Part shown: piece after piece, positions 1 to 10,023 of the stretch | Position numbering within the stretch: the first letter of the stretch is position 1 | How the letters are laid out: each line of letters opens with the position of its first letter | Source of the DNA: Acidobacteria bacterium Ga0077522 | GTDB taxonomy: Bacteria > Acidobacteriota > Vicinamibacteria > Vicinamibacterales > Vicinamibacteraceae | Direction: 5' to 3' | Length of the DNA stretch: 47,357 bases | NCBI GenBank assembly: GCA_001464065.1 | Contig: LNDN01000018.1 | Coordinates: 1-47,357, forward strand | Translations under genes and position numbers: made by a program | Notes under the pieces: model-generated | What the model was told of the DNA's origin: nothing | What the model saw: the letters and a program-made list of their open reading frames with translations, nothing else | Database searches by the model: none

Positions 1-1061
1 GACGCGGCCGTCGTGGTCGACGGCCTCGATGGCGTTCTTCAGGATGTTGACCAGCGCCTGCTCCATCAGCGTCCGGTCGATCGACACCGGCGGCGTCGGC
101 ATCAGTTCCATGACGATCGCGATGCGGCGCCGCTCGGCCTCGGCCGTCATGAGTCGACGCAGGTGCTCGAGGAGGTCGTCCAGGTCGCAGGGCGCCAGGC
201 GCGGCTCCGGCAGCCGGACGACATCGGCGAAGGCCTTCATGAACGCCCCGAGCTGGGCGGTGCGGTTCATCACCACGTGCAACGCGCCCTCGAGGTCGGT
301 GCGGCTCTCACCCGGCAACTGCTCGGCGAACACCAGGCAGGAGGTCAGGAGCGAGTTGGACGCCGCGACCGAGTTGTTCACCTCGTGCGACAGCATCCGA
401 ATCAGCTTCTCGTAGGCGGCCTTCTCGGCCTGTCGCAGTTCGTCGGTCAGCTCCTCGATGAGCAGGAACGTGCGGCTGAAGCCGCGGTCCATGAAGGTGC
501 CGCGACTGGCCTTGGCCCGCCGGCCGCCCGGGAGCGTGACGACGGCAGACGGCGCGTCGTGCAGGGCCAGGATCACCTCGTGCAGCGCCGAGCCGGCGTG
601 GGTCGCCGCCACGCCGGTGCGGACGTCCGGTCCCAGCAGCCGCGCGGCGGCCGGATTGACGAAATCGACACGGTCGTCGTGGTCGAGGATCACCGCGCCT
701 GACGGCGACACGTCCAGCAGGCTCTGGAGGAAGTGGTGCTGCTCGCGGACGCGCACGCGCTCGGCTCGCAGCGCATCGGCCATCCGGTTGTAGATCTCGA
801 TCAGGCGATCGATCTCGGCCTGGCCCGTCGGCCTGAACCTGGTGGTGTAGTCGCTCTCCTCGAGGAGCTGGGCGCTCTCCTGCACCAGCGCATGCGCGCG
901 CAGCAGTCGATCGACCAGCCACGCGCCGAGCAGCGCCGACAGGACGAAGCCGGCTTCGAGGGCCAGCAGACCCCAGACCGACTCCCGAACGAGATGCCAG
1001 GCCAGCGCGCCGAGCGCGACGTGCAGCACGAGCAGGTAGGCGTAGAACAGGCGCCGCAGCG

Positions 1062-1065
<4 letters not shown>
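1..1065 (-). CDS. Sensor histidine kinase, NtrY/NtrB-like, C-terminus beyond the window
   Basis: Membrane sensor kinase that should phosphorylate the sigma54 response regulator encoded just upstream. The frame is open for 355 codons to the window edge. Residues about 5-50 form two hydrophobic helices with almost no periplasmic loop. A short HAMP-like linker follows, then a PAS-like domain, then the phospho-acceptor helix with the motif LSHEVNNS and His227 as the likely phosphorylated residue. HEVNN rather than HEIRN is seen in NtrY-like kinases. The last visible residues, around NILKNAIEAV, are the ATPase N-box; the G boxes lie outside the window. The start is GTG at 1065, overlapping the regulator's stop as GTGA, so the two are translationally coupled. 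The small periplasmic part suggests that it senses membrane or cytoplasmic cues. It is the last gene of an exporter operon. Confidence 0.85.
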
Positions 1066-2465
<1,400 letters not shown>

Positions 2466-2468
2466 GAG

Positions 2469-3749
2469 CTACTCGTAGCGTAGCGCCTCGGCCGGCGGGA
2501 TGCGCGTGGCGAGGAGACTCGGGTACCACCCGCAGAACGACGTCAGCACGAAGAGCAGGCTGCCGGCCACCAGCAGGCTCGCAGCGTAGACCGGGCCGGA
2601 GATCGGCCCCAACCAGCCGAGCATCGGCACCTGGGCGAGCAGGAGACCGCCGACCGCCATCGCGATGCCCGTCATCAGGGCGATTTCGAGGAAGATCTGG
2701 CGCTTGATCCGCGCCCGATCGGCGCCCTTGGCCCGACGCAGGCCGAGTTCGCGAATCCGCTGGGTGACGTTCTGCCAGAGCACCCCGCTGAGGCCGAGCG
2801 CCACCATCAGCAGCAGGAAGCCGGCCAGCAGGGCCAGGATCATCAGAGGCGTCAGGTAGTTGTTCCGCAGGTACTCGGCCCGGACGTCCTCGGTCGGCTT
2901 CATGCTGAAACTCCAGTCGGGCGCCTGGGCGTGCAGGGCCTTCACGAGTCGCTCCTCGAACTCGGCGGTCACACCCGGTCGCACACGGATCGCCAGGATG
3001 CCGGGCAACTCGGCTGAGACTGCGCTCGGCGTAGCCGCGCCAGGCACGGGAAGCGGCGCGGCGGCTGCCGAGATGATGTCGTTGCGCGTGATCATGTAGT
3101 TGCCGGGCGTCGAGTACTCGCCGAACTGCCGGAAGTCCTCGATGACGCCGACGACACGCTGCGGACGGTCCGGCGGGCTGTTGCTGGCGCGCCTGGGGTT
3201 CGGGGCCACCGGCAGGATCTGTCCCGCCGCGGGCGCGTCGCCGAACACCTCACGCGCCATCCGACGATTCAGCACGATCGCATCCCAGTGCTGGCCGGTG
3301 TCCTCGCGCGAGAACCAGCGGCCCTCCACGAGCGTGATGGACAGGGTCCGGGCCAGTTCGTCGTCGGCGCGATTGCCGTTGAAGTCGACCTGTCGGCCGT
3401 CCTTCAGCCTGATGTCGCTGTTCCACTGCCAGTTGCGGAACGTGCCCATCTGCAGATGGCCAATCGACTCGACCTCCGGCATCTGGCGCGCCGTCTCGAC
3501 CAGCCGCTGCATCCGGGCGTAACGCTCCCGGTCGACCTCTGGCGTGCTCTCGATGCCGCGAGGCACGCGGACATGCACGTCCCAGATGCGCTCGTACGAG
3601 AACCCCAGCGGCGCCTGGTAGTTGCGCCAGTAGTGGACGGCCACCGTCGTCACCGCGGCAAGCACGAGGAACGACAGCAGGATCTCCGTGATGATGAGGA
3701 AGTTGGCGCGCTTGCGGTTCCAGATCAACTTGAGCAGATGGAGGGCCAT
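2469..3749 (-). CDS. ABC transporter permease, FtsX/MacB type (first of two)
   Basis: Inner-membrane subunit of a MacB-like mechanotransmission ABC exporter, 426 residues. It has one transmembrane helix near residues 17-38 (FLIITEILLSFLVLAAVTTV), a large periplasmic domain, and three C-terminal helices from about residue 300, with the FtsX-family signature around TQRIRELGLRRAKGA. It ends with PPAEALRYE, a typical tail for these permeases. It is separated from the other permease by only 3 bp; the pair presumably makes a heterodimer with the ATPase encoded at 5071-5733. The substrate cannot be told from sequence. Systems of this type export peptides, antibiotics or lipids, or work on the envelope. 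Confidence 0.9.
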   Translation of the reverse strand: MALHLLKLIWNRKRANFLIITEILLSFLVLAAVTTVAVHYWRNYQAPLGFSYERIWDVHVRVPRGIESTPEVDRERYARMQRLVETARQMPEVESIGHLQMGTFRNWQWNSDIRLKDGRQVDFNGNRADDELARTLSITLVEGRWFSREDTGQHWDAIVLNRRMAREVFGDAPAAGQILPVAPNPRRASNSPPDRPQRVVGVIEDFRQFGEYSTPGNYMITRNDIISAAAAPLPVPGAATPSAVSAELPGILAIRVRPGVTAEFEERLVKALHAQAPDWSFSMKPTEDVRAEYLRNNYLTPLMILALLAGFLLLMVALGLSGVLWQNVTQRIRELGLRRAKGADRARIKRQIFLEIALMTGIAMAVGGLLLAQVPMLGWLGPISGPVYAASLLVAGSLLFVLTSFCGWYPSLLATRIPPAEALRYE

Positions 3750-3752
3750 GAC

Positions 3753-4994
3753 TTACCTCGTGCCCTTCAGGGCGACGACGGGGTGCACGCGCGACATGCG
3801 CCATGCCGGATAGACACCGGAGAGCAGCCCGAAGACCACTGCCAGCGCGATGCCCCACAGGAAGATGCGGCTGTTCAGCGTCAGCGCGGCGTAGGGAATG
3901 AGCCCGCTGTCGTTGATGGCGCGCAGCACGAACCCGGCGAGCAGGAAGCCGACCAGGCCGCCGATGATGGTCAGGGCCAGGTTCTCGACGACGAACTGCA
4001 CGACCAGGGTGCGGCTCGAGGCGCCGAAGGCCTTCCGCACGCCAATCTCCGAGGCGCGCTCCATGATGCGGCTCACGTTCAGGTTGACGAGGTTGATGGC
4101 CGGCAGGGCCATGAACATCAGCGCCGCGCCTGCCAGCACCGCCGCCAGGAACCCGCCGTAGGTCCGCGCGAAATCCGTCTCGCCCGGGTAGAGGTTCCGT
4201 CCGACGTTCTCGAACGGCGTCTCGAGATTGGCCGACAGCGTTTTCCAGTTCGAGTCCTTCGGGGACTTCCACGTCGCCATCCGCGAGTGCAGCTCCGCGC
4301 GCACGTCCTCGGGCCGGGCATTGGGCGCCAGCAGGAAGGCTGGCGAGAAGTCGCCGAGGTACTCCTCCTCCCAGCCCTTCGACTTCTGCGTCGTCAGGGG
4401 CGCATACAGGTCGGCCGACGGCGTGCGCAGCGACGGCACGTCGGGGACAACGCCAATGACCTGGAAGCGCTGACCATCGGCGTCGATGAAGCGGCCGAGC
4501 GCCGAGGCGCCGCCGAAGAACCGCTTGCGGCTCGTCTCGTTGATCACCATCACGAGGCGTGCCGACTCGACGTCGGCGGAGCCGTAGGGGCTGCCCTCGA
4601 GGAAGGCGAACTGGTAGACACGCCAGAACTCGGCGTCGGTGTGCTTCAGGGTCGAGTCGATCTTCCGCCCGTCGACGAACGACGTCGCCAGCGTGCCGCC
4701 CGTCTGCACCGTCATCAGCGCGACGCCGGGCAGGTTGCGGGCGTAGTCGTGCACCAGCTTGTAGCCCGGAGGGCTCTGCCAGGTGCTGCCATCGCCCCGT
4801 ATGCGTGCCCGGGTCATGACCAGCGTGCGTCCGAGGTTCACCTCGGGAGCGACCGGCGACAGCGCGTGATCGAACAGCGCCACCGCCACCGTCAGCACGA
4901 CCAGCGTGAAGCTGGTGCCGAACAGGCTGATCGCCGTGAACACCTTGCGGCGCTGCAGCACCTTCCAGGCAAGTGTCAGATAGTTCTTCAGCAT
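3753..4994 (-). CDS. ABC transporter permease, FtsX/MacB type (second of two)
   Basis: Partner permease of the MacB-like exporter, 413 residues from the ATG at 4994; a GTG directly before it could add one residue. One N-terminal helix (FTAISLFGTSFTLVVLTVAV) is followed by a MacB periplasmic core domain and three C-terminal helices. The conserved cytoplasmic element is RASEIGVRKAFGASSRTLV, and the tail is HPVVALKGT. A 73-bp gap containing heptamer repeats separates it from the ATPase gene upstream. Having two different permeases plus a membrane-fusion protein is a common acidobacterial and Bacteroidetes arrangement. Confidence 0.9.
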   Translation of the reverse strand: MLKNYLTLAWKVLQRRKVFTAISLFGTSFTLVVLTVAVALFDHALSPVAPEVNLGRTLVMTRARIRGDGSTWQSPPGYKLVHDYARNLPGVALMTVQTGGTLATSFVDGRKIDSTLKHTDAEFWRVYQFAFLEGSPYGSADVESARLVMVINETSRKRFFGGASALGRFIDADGQRFQVIGVVPDVPSLRTPSADLYAPLTTQKSKGWEEEYLGDFSPAFLLAPNARPEDVRAELHSRMATWKSPKDSNWKTLSANLETPFENVGRNLYPGETDFARTYGGFLAAVLAGAALMFMALPAINLVNLNVSRIMERASEIGVRKAFGASSRTLVVQFVVENLALTIIGGLVGFLLAGFVLRAINDSGLIPYAALTLNSRIFLWGIALAVVFGLLSGVYPAWRMSRVHPVVALKGTR

Positions 4995-5007
4995 CACTGC
5001 ACCACGT

Positions 5008-5038
5008 CGGGAGTCGGGAATCGGGAGTCGGGAATCGC
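5008..5038. repeat. Heptamer micro-repeat island between exporter genes
   Basis: Four tandem copies of a 7-base word alternating GGGAGTC and GGGAATC lie just upstream of the second permease start, inside the operon. The same words recur in the gap at 5737-5810. Confidence 0.8.
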
Positions 5039-5070
5039 GGGTGAGTTCGGAGCCCTGAGCCTTGAGCCCG

Positions 5071-5733
5071 TCATTGCACCTGACGCCCGTCGAACAGCCG
5101 CACGGTCCGATGCGTCTGCTCGGCCTTCTGGGGATCGTGCGTGACCATGACGATGGTCGTGCCGTCCGTGTTGAGGGTCTCGAGGATGCCCATCACCTCG
5201 TCGCCCATCGCGGAGTCCAGGTTGCCGGTCGGCTCGTCGGCGAGCAGCACGATCGGCTTGCCGACGATGGCCCGGGCGATGGCGACGCGCTGCTGCTGGC
5301 CACCCGAGAGCTGCGACGGGAAGTGGTTGACGCGCGAGCTCAGGCCGACGCGGTCGAGGGCCTCGAGCGCGAGCTGGCGGCGCTGTTTCGCCGATCCGGC
5401 GCGATAGAGCAGCGGCAGTTCCACGTTGTCCACGACCTTGAGGTCGGGAATGAGGTGAAAGGTCTGGAAGATGAAGCCGATGTCGCGGTTGCGGATGCGC
5501 GCGAGGTCGCGATCCCGGTACGACTCGACCCACTTGTCGTTCAGGCGGATCTTGCCGTCGCTCGGCTCGTCAAGCAGGCCCATCAGGTTGAGCAGTGTGC
5601 TCTTGCCACAGCCGGACGGGCCCATGATCGAGACGAACTCGCCCTGCTCGATGTGGAGATTGATGTCGGCCAGCGCCACCGTTTCGATACGGTCGGTGCG
5701 GTAGACCTTGTTGATCTGTTCGAGATGAATCAT
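5071..5733 (-). CDS. ABC transporter ATPase, MacB/LolD type
   Basis: Nucleotide-binding subunit that powers the two adjacent permeases, 220 residues, a normal single-domain length for this family. It has Walker A GPSGCGKST, the Q-loop around FIFQTFHLIPDL, the signature LSGGQQQR, Walker B VLLADEPTGNLD and the H-loop in VMVTHD. Glu in ADEPT is the catalytic base. It belongs with the exporter operon that runs from the membrane-fusion protein (7114) to the kinase (1065). The start ATG at 5733 begins MIHLEQINKVYRT, typical of MacB-like ATPases. Confidence 0.95.
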   Translation of the reverse strand: MIHLEQINKVYRTDRIETVALADINLHIEQGEFVSIMGPSGCGKSTLLNLMGLLDEPSDGKIRLNDKWVESYRDRDLARIRNRDIGFIFQTFHLIPDLKVVDNVELPLLYRAGSAKQRRQLALEALDRVGLSSRVNHFPSQLSGGQQQRVAIARAIVGKPIVLLADEPTGNLDSAMGDEVMGILETLNTDGTTIVMVTHDPQKAEQTHRTVRLFDGRQVQ

Positions 5734-5736
5734 GGC

Positions 5737-5840
5737 GGGGAACCGGGAGTCGGGAATCGGAAACCGAAAAACGGGAGTCGGGAGTCGGGAGTCGGGAATC
5801 GGGAATCGTTGGGAGGGCCGGCTCGCCGAGCCGGCCGTCA
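5737..5840. repeat. Heptamer island followed by a GTCA-ended hairpin repeat
   Basis: From 5737 to about 5810 there are many copies of GGGAGTC, GGGAATC and GGGAACC words. At 5811-5840 follows a REP-like element: a 9-bp stem GGCCGGCTC (5816-5824), a 3-base loop, the complement at 5828-5836, then GTCA. Related elements occur near 20.65, 20.71 and 47.15 kb. Confidence 0.85.
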
Positions 5841-5845
5841 GGTCG

Positions 5846-7114
5846 CTACTTCACCCTCAGCTCTGGTGCCGACTCGTAGTCGCGCATGTCCGAGGCGATG
5901 ATTTCGTCGCCGGCGGCCAGGCCCTCCACCACTTCGAACCAGTCGAAGTTGGAGACACCGAGGCGCACCGGGGTGCGGTAGGCGCGATCGTTGCGCAGCA
6001 CGAACACCTGCTGCGCGCCCCCGCCCTGCGCGAACGGGCCGCGAGCCACGCGCAGCACGCGCGGCTTGCGGTCGGTGATGACCTGCACGTCCACGCGCAG
6101 GTTCGACCGCAGCCACGTCGCGTCCGGCTCGTCGAGCGCCACCTCGAACCGCAGCGCCCCGTTCTGCATCTGCGGCTCGACGACGCTGACGCGGCCGGTG
6201 GTGACGAGGGTGTCGAGGCGCACGCTGACCGGCTGACCGGGCAGGATGCGCGAGGCATTCACGTCAGAGGTCGTGGCCTCGACGCGGAACGCGGTGAGGT
6301 CGGCGACGCGGGCGACGACGTCGCCCTTGCGGACCAGCGCCCCCTCTTCGTCGAGGACGAAGGTCAGCACGCCGTCGCGGTCGCTCTTGGTCGTGGTCAG
6401 CTCGAGGAGCCGCCGCTGCTGGGCGTCCTCGGCGCGCAGCGACTGCATCTCCAGCGTCAGGCCGTCGAGCTGGGCGCGGTTGGTCGCTTCGGCGTTGACG
6501 CGGCTCTGCCGGAGGCGCCCGAGGTCCACGGCGGCCTGCGCCGCCTTGAGCTCGGACTCCCGCAGGGCTTCCTGCGACAACAGCCCCTCCTTCGCGAGGG
6601 CCTGGTTGCTCGCCAGCGCCGCCTTGAGGGCCTGCAACTCGAGATCCTTGGACGTGATCTGGCCGTCCAGTTCGATCAACTGGGATTGGAGCGTCAGTCG
6701 CGTGCGTGCCTGCTCGTTGTTCTTCAACGCGATGTTCTGGCGGAGCTTCTCGGCCACCAGCTCGGAGTCACTCGTGTCGAGCCGGACGATCGGGTCCCCG
6801 CCCTTCAGCTGATCGCCGACCCGCCGCAACACGGCCAGCACCCGGGCGTCGATGGGGCTCGAGATGACGTGCTCGATGGCCGGAACGACCGTGCCCGACG
6901 CGGTCAGCGAGGCTTCGAGCGGGCCGCTCTCCACGCGCGTCGTCCGGACGCGGTCGCGCCGGATGGAGGGCCGCAGCAGGTCGGCGCCCCAGACGAGGCC
7001 CGACGCGAGCAGGACGATCACCGCGAGGGCGGGCAGCCAGCGCCTCAGCTGCGCGCGACGACGGACGGACGTTTCGATGGGGCGATCCACGGCCCGGGAG
7101 AAATCGGGCCGCAT
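5846..7114 (-). CDS. Membrane-fusion (HlyD/RND adaptor-type) protein
   Basis: Periplasmic adaptor that should link the MacB-like permeases to an outer-membrane channel, about 422 residues. One N-terminal anchor helix lies near residues 27-46 (LPALAVIVLLASGLVWG). Then come a lipoyl/barrel-sandwich half with GTVVPAIEHVISSPIDARV, a long coiled-coil hairpin (roughly residues 95-210, rich in Leu, Glu and Gln), and a beta-barrel region with GDVVARVADLTAFRVEA. The frame stays open further upstream to 7210, into a repeat island. I chose the ATG at 7114 because the upstream residues are repeat-encoded and do not resemble the family; the ribosome-binding site there is weak. First gene of the exporter operon. 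Confidence 0.88.
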   Translation of the reverse strand: MRPDFSRAVDRPIETSVRRRAQLRRWLPALAVIVLLASGLVWGADLLRPSIRRDRVRTTRVESGPLEASLTASGTVVPAIEHVISSPIDARVLAVLRRVGDQLKGGDPIVRLDTSDSELVAEKLRQNIALKNNEQARTRLTLQSQLIELDGQITSKDLELQALKAALASNQALAKEGLLSQEALRESELKAAQAAVDLGRLRQSRVNAEATNRAQLDGLTLEMQSLRAEDAQQRRLLELTTTKSDRDGVLTFVLDEEGALVRKGDVVARVADLTAFRVEATTSDVNASRILPGQPVSVRLDTLVTTGRVSVVEPQMQNGALRFEVALDEPDATWLRSNLRVDVQVITDRKPRVLRVARGPFAQGGGAQQVFVLRNDRAYRTPVRLGVSNFDWFEVVEGLAAGDEIIASDMRDYESAPELRVK

Positions 7115-7192
7115 TTCCGCGCATGTCACGGCGGCCTCGTCCGCCCCCGGACGAACGGGTGTTCGGAATCGGACAGTCTGGCGACGCCATGG

Positions 7193-7616
7193 CCAAGGGA
7201 GGAGGGACAAGTACGCCAGTCACAAGGGGGTCAAGGGACGAGGGGGCAAGACACAAGGCACACGGGACCGGGGACACAGGCGCCCAATCGATGGCGATTG
7301 GCGCGGCGCCCGCTGCCGCCTTGTCCCATGTCGCTTGGTCCTTGGTCCTTGTCCCTGGCCTCCCTTGTGACTGGCGTACTGGTCCCTTGTCCCCTGGGCC
7401 CGCGCTGTTCGTCGTCCAAGGGAGGAGGGACAAGGGGACAAGTCACAAGGGGGTCAAGGGACGAGGGGGCAAGACACAAGGCACACGGGACCGGGGACAC
7501 AGGCGCCCAACCGATGGCGATTGGCGCGGCGCCCGCTGCCGCCTTGTCCCGTGTCGCTTGGTCCTTGGTCCTTGTCCCTGGCCTCCCTTGTGACTGGCGT
7601 ACTGGTCCCTTGTCCC
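7193..7616. repeat. Two tandem copies (223-bp period) of a long imperfect palindrome
   Basis: Copy 1 spans about 7193-7393 and copy 2 about 7416-7616, nearly identical and exactly 223 bp apart. Within each copy the left arm, rich in GGGACAAG and CACAAGGG words, is the inverse complement of the right arm (CCCTTGTGACTGG, CTTGTCCC). The centre holds a near-perfect hairpin with arms CGCCCAATCG and CGATTGGCG. No gene is supported in this stretch of about 500 bp between 7115 and 7630; the open frames seen there are repeat translations. Confidence 0.92.
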
Positions 7617-7630
7617 TTGAGTCGCGCAGC

Positions 7631-8758
7631 TCACCGCGCCGTCACCGCAATCCCCCGCGCCGCGAGCGCGTCGATCATCGCCGGCGCGTGCCCGTCGAGC
7701 CCGAGGCGCTCCGGCGGATGCACACCGGCGGCTCCGAGACGGCCGTCGTGGAGCCAGCGGGCGACGATGGCGGCAGGGCACCCGGTGGTGCGCGCCATGC
7801 TGCTCAGCGGGCTGTCGTCCGGAGGCCGATCCACCATCTGCCACTGCCAGGCCCGCGGCTCGCCGTCGGCCGTCTCGCCCGCGACGTCCACGAGCAGCAC
7901 GGTCAGGTCGCGTTCGCCTGGCGCGTACTGCCACGTCGGGAACAGCAGCGCGCACGTCACGTCCCGCGGCGAGACCGACTGGCCGCGGACCGTCACCGGC
8001 GCCGTGTCGAACAGCCCGGCGTCCGCCAGCACGCGCATGGCCGTGAGGTGGCCGGGGTAGCGGAGGGTCCGCTCCACCATGGCGTCGGCGCGGACGGTGT
8101 CGACGAGGCTGCGCAGGCCATCGCTGTTGAAGGCCTCGAGGGCGCCGACGCCATCCACGTCGATCGTCTCGGCCTCGCTGAGCGCGGGCCGCGTGATGCC
8201 GACCCCACCGCGGACGAGGCGGGCCGGGCGGGTGTACTCCTCGATGACGTCGGCGGGCGCGAAGGGCGCCTTGTAGAAGAACGGCGGCTCCGGATGGACG
8301 GGCAATCCGCCCACATCGATACGCGCCATCGTCGTCCTGGCGAGCTGGCGGACGCCGTCGCCCACCAGCAGATGACTGAGGCCCGGCGCGACGCCGCAGT
8401 CGTAGACGATGGTGGCGCCCGAGGCGCGCGCGAGGGGGTCGAAGGACCGGGGGTCCTCGGCCAGAAAGCTGACATCGACGTGGCGACGCCCGAGCCGCGC
8501 CATCTGCTCGATGACCCCCAGCGCCAGCGTGCTCGGCAGGGTGCCCACCGTGACGTCCGCGTCCGACACCAGCGCGGCGACTGCCGCGGGATCGCGGAGA
8601 TCCGCCTGGCGCGTGGCCACCCCCAGCCGCCGCCCGAGGGTCTCGAGCCTGGCGCCATCGACGTCCGCGACGGTCACGTCGGCGACCGGGGCCACCCGCG
8701 ACAGGTCCCACGCCACCGCCTCGCCAACGACGCCCCCGCCCAGCACGACGACTCGCAT
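7631..8758 (-). CDS. Saccharopine dehydrogenase-family protein, lysine 6-dehydrogenase-like
   Basis: NAD(P)-dependent oxidoreductase, 375 residues. The start MRVVVLGGGVVGEAVAWDL is a Rossmann GxGxxG fold, and ADVD near residue 33 gives the acidic end of strand 2. The central part DCGVAPGLSHLL and VGGLPVHPEPPFFYK closely recalls the L-lysine 6-dehydrogenase of Geobacillus from memory (DLGVAPGM, VGGIPVRPEPP). The likely reaction is oxidation of the epsilon-amino group of lysine, or a related amino-acid dehydrogenation; substrate specificity is not proven. The ATG at 8758 is 6 bp after a TATGCT box, so the mRNA is probably leaderless. It is divergent from the porin gene. Confidence 0.85.
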   Translation of the reverse strand: MRVVVLGGGVVGEAVAWDLSRVAPVADVTVADVDGARLETLGRRLGVATRQADLRDPAAVAALVSDADVTVGTLPSTLALGVIEQMARLGRRHVDVSFLAEDPRSFDPLARASGATIVYDCGVAPGLSHLLVGDGVRQLARTTMARIDVGGLPVHPEPPFFYKAPFAPADVIEEYTRPARLVRGGVGITRPALSEAETIDVDGVGALEAFNSDGLRSLVDTVRADAMVERTLRYPGHLTAMRVLADAGLFDTAPVTVRGQSVSPRDVTCALLFPTWQYAPGERDLTVLLVDVAGETADGEPRAWQWQMVDRPPDDSPLSSMARTTGCPAAIVARWLHDGRLGAAGVHPPERLGLDGHAPAMIDALAARGIAVTAR

Positions 8759-8764
8759 CGCAGG

Positions 8765-8802
8765 AGCATAGCGAAGAAGCGCGCCGACACCTCGTCTATG
8801 CT
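8765..8802. promoter_or_regulatory. Divergent leaderless promoter pair
   Basis: A 7-bp inverted repeat, AGCATAG (8765-8771) and CTATGCT (8796-8802), provides a TATGCT -10 box on each strand. Each box lies exactly 6 bp from the ATG of its gene (8758 minus, 8809 plus). Transcription would start at or next to the start codon. No Shine-Dalgarno sequence is present for either gene. Confidence 0.6.
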
Positions 8803-8808
8803 TCCCCC

Positions 8809-10023
8809 ATGTCCCGCCTCCTCCGGCTGGCCGCATGGGCGGCGATGGCAGCGGCCGCGCCCTGCGCGGCCCAGGAGGCCTCCCCGCCCCGGGGCAACTG
8901 GTTCCAGGAGCACGTGCGCCTGGCCGGCGAGGCCAGCGCCTCGATGTCGACCACGGAGGCCTCGGCCGAGGGCTGGTTCAACTACTCGGACTACGAGAAC
9001 AGCACCGTACGGTCGCTGCGGCTGTCACTCGTGGGCGAGGTGACCTTCTCGGAACGGGTGGCGCTGATCACGGAGGTGCGGACGCTGCAGTTCGAGCGGC
9101 CCGAGGCGTACGCGCTCTACGTGCGCATTCGCCCCTGGGTGTCGCAGGCACTCGACATCCATGTCGGCCGGATTCCGCCGACGTTCGGGTCGTTCCCGCG
9201 CCGCCTCTATGTGGCCGACAACCCGCTGATCGGCATGCCGCTGGCCTTCCAGTACCTCACCTCCAATCGGGCCGATGCCGTGCCGGCGTCGGCCGACGAG
9301 CTCGTGAGCATGCGGGCCCGCGGCTGGCGCAGTGACTTCTCGATCGGCAACCCGACCGAGGGCCCGGGCCTGCCGATCGCCAACGCGCTGCGGTGGGACA
9401 GCGGACTCCAGGTCCGCTGGCAGCGCGACCCCGTCACCGTGTACGGCGCCGTCACCCAGGGCACGATCGGCGACCCGCGGCTGTCCGACGACAACGGCGG
9501 CCCCCAGCTGTCGGCCCGCGTCGTGGTGGCCCCACACCCGATCATCGCCCTGGGCGCGTCGGTCGCGGACGGTCCGTACCTCGCGCGTGGGCTGGCCGCG
9601 CAGCTTCCCGGGCCCGGCGGGCTCAGGAGCCACCGGCAGCAGGCCGTCGGTGGTGACGTCGAGCTGTCGCGCGACCGCTGGCTGGTGCGGGGGGAGGTCG
9701 TCTGGAATCGGTGGAACCAGCCGGCGTTCGACGGCGCCTCCGTGCGGGACCTCGATGCGCTCGGGTCGATGCTGGAGATGAAGTACCGGCTCTGGCCGGG
9801 CCTGTACGCGGCCGGTCGGGTCGAGCGTCTCGGGTTCTCCGACGTGGCGACCACCCTCGGCCCGCGCGCCTGGGATGCGCCGGTGACGCGCCTCGAGGTC
9901 GGCGGCGGGTGGGCCGTGCGGCGTCAGCTGCTGCTGAAGGCCGTGTGGCAGCGCAATCGCCGCGAGGGCGGGCGCGTGCGCGCCAGCGACCTGGGCGCCG
10001 TGCAGGTGGTGACATGGTTCTGA
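8809..10023 (+). CDS. Outer-membrane beta-barrel (porin-like) protein
   Basis: 404 residues with an N-terminal signal peptide of about 21 residues (hydrophobic core LAAWAAMAAAAPCAAQ). The mature part alternates polar and hydrophobic residues in amphipathic strands and ends in VQVVTWF. A terminal aromatic residue is the usual signal for the barrel-assembly machinery. Glycine, tyrosine, arginine and tryptophan are common, as in porins. No specific family is recognised and the cargo is unknown. It overlaps the cupredoxin gene by 10 bp, so the two are co-translated, which suggests a link to copper or to periplasmic redox proteins. Confidence 0.75.
   Translation: MSRLLRLAAWAAMAAAAPCAAQEASPPRGNWFQEHVRLAGEASASMSTTEASAEGWFNYSDYENSTVRSLRLSLVGEVTFSERVALITEVRTLQFERPEAYALYVRIRPWVSQALDIHVGRIPPTFGSFPRRLYVADNPLIGMPLAFQYLTSNRADAVPASADELVSMRARGWRSDFSIGNPTEGPGLPIANALRWDSGLQVRWQRDPVTVYGAVTQGTIGDPRLSDDNGGPQLSARVVVAPHPIIALGASVADGPYLARGLAAQLPGPGGLRSHRQQAVGGDVELSRDRWLVRGEVVWNRWNQPAFDGASVRDLDALGSMLEMKYRLWPGLYAAGRVERLGFSDVATTLGPRAWDAPVTRLEVGGGWAVRRQLLLKAVWQRNRREGGRVRASDLGAVQVVTWF

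Noticed and set aside
7180-7196. A weak GG-N10-GC match on the minus strand upstream of the membrane-fusion gene as a sigma54 promoter
   Set aside because: Only the bare GG/GC spacing fits; flanking bases differ from the consensus, and such matches are frequent by chance in GC-rich DNA.
7115-7210. N-terminal extension of the membrane-fusion protein to 7210
   Set aside because: The extra 32 residues have no family counterpart and begin at the edge of the repeat island; a signal anchor is expected near the N-terminus.
7115-7630. Several open frames of 70-170 codons in both strands of the repeat region
   Set aside because: They are translations of the 223-bp repeat and give the same words twice; no coding signal.
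5732-9043. A 1103-codon open frame on the plus strand across the membrane-fusion, repeat and dehydrogenase region
   Set aside because: Antisense shadow of real minus-strand genes; Arg/Gln/His-rich with no domain. Stop codons are rare in such GC-rich DNA.
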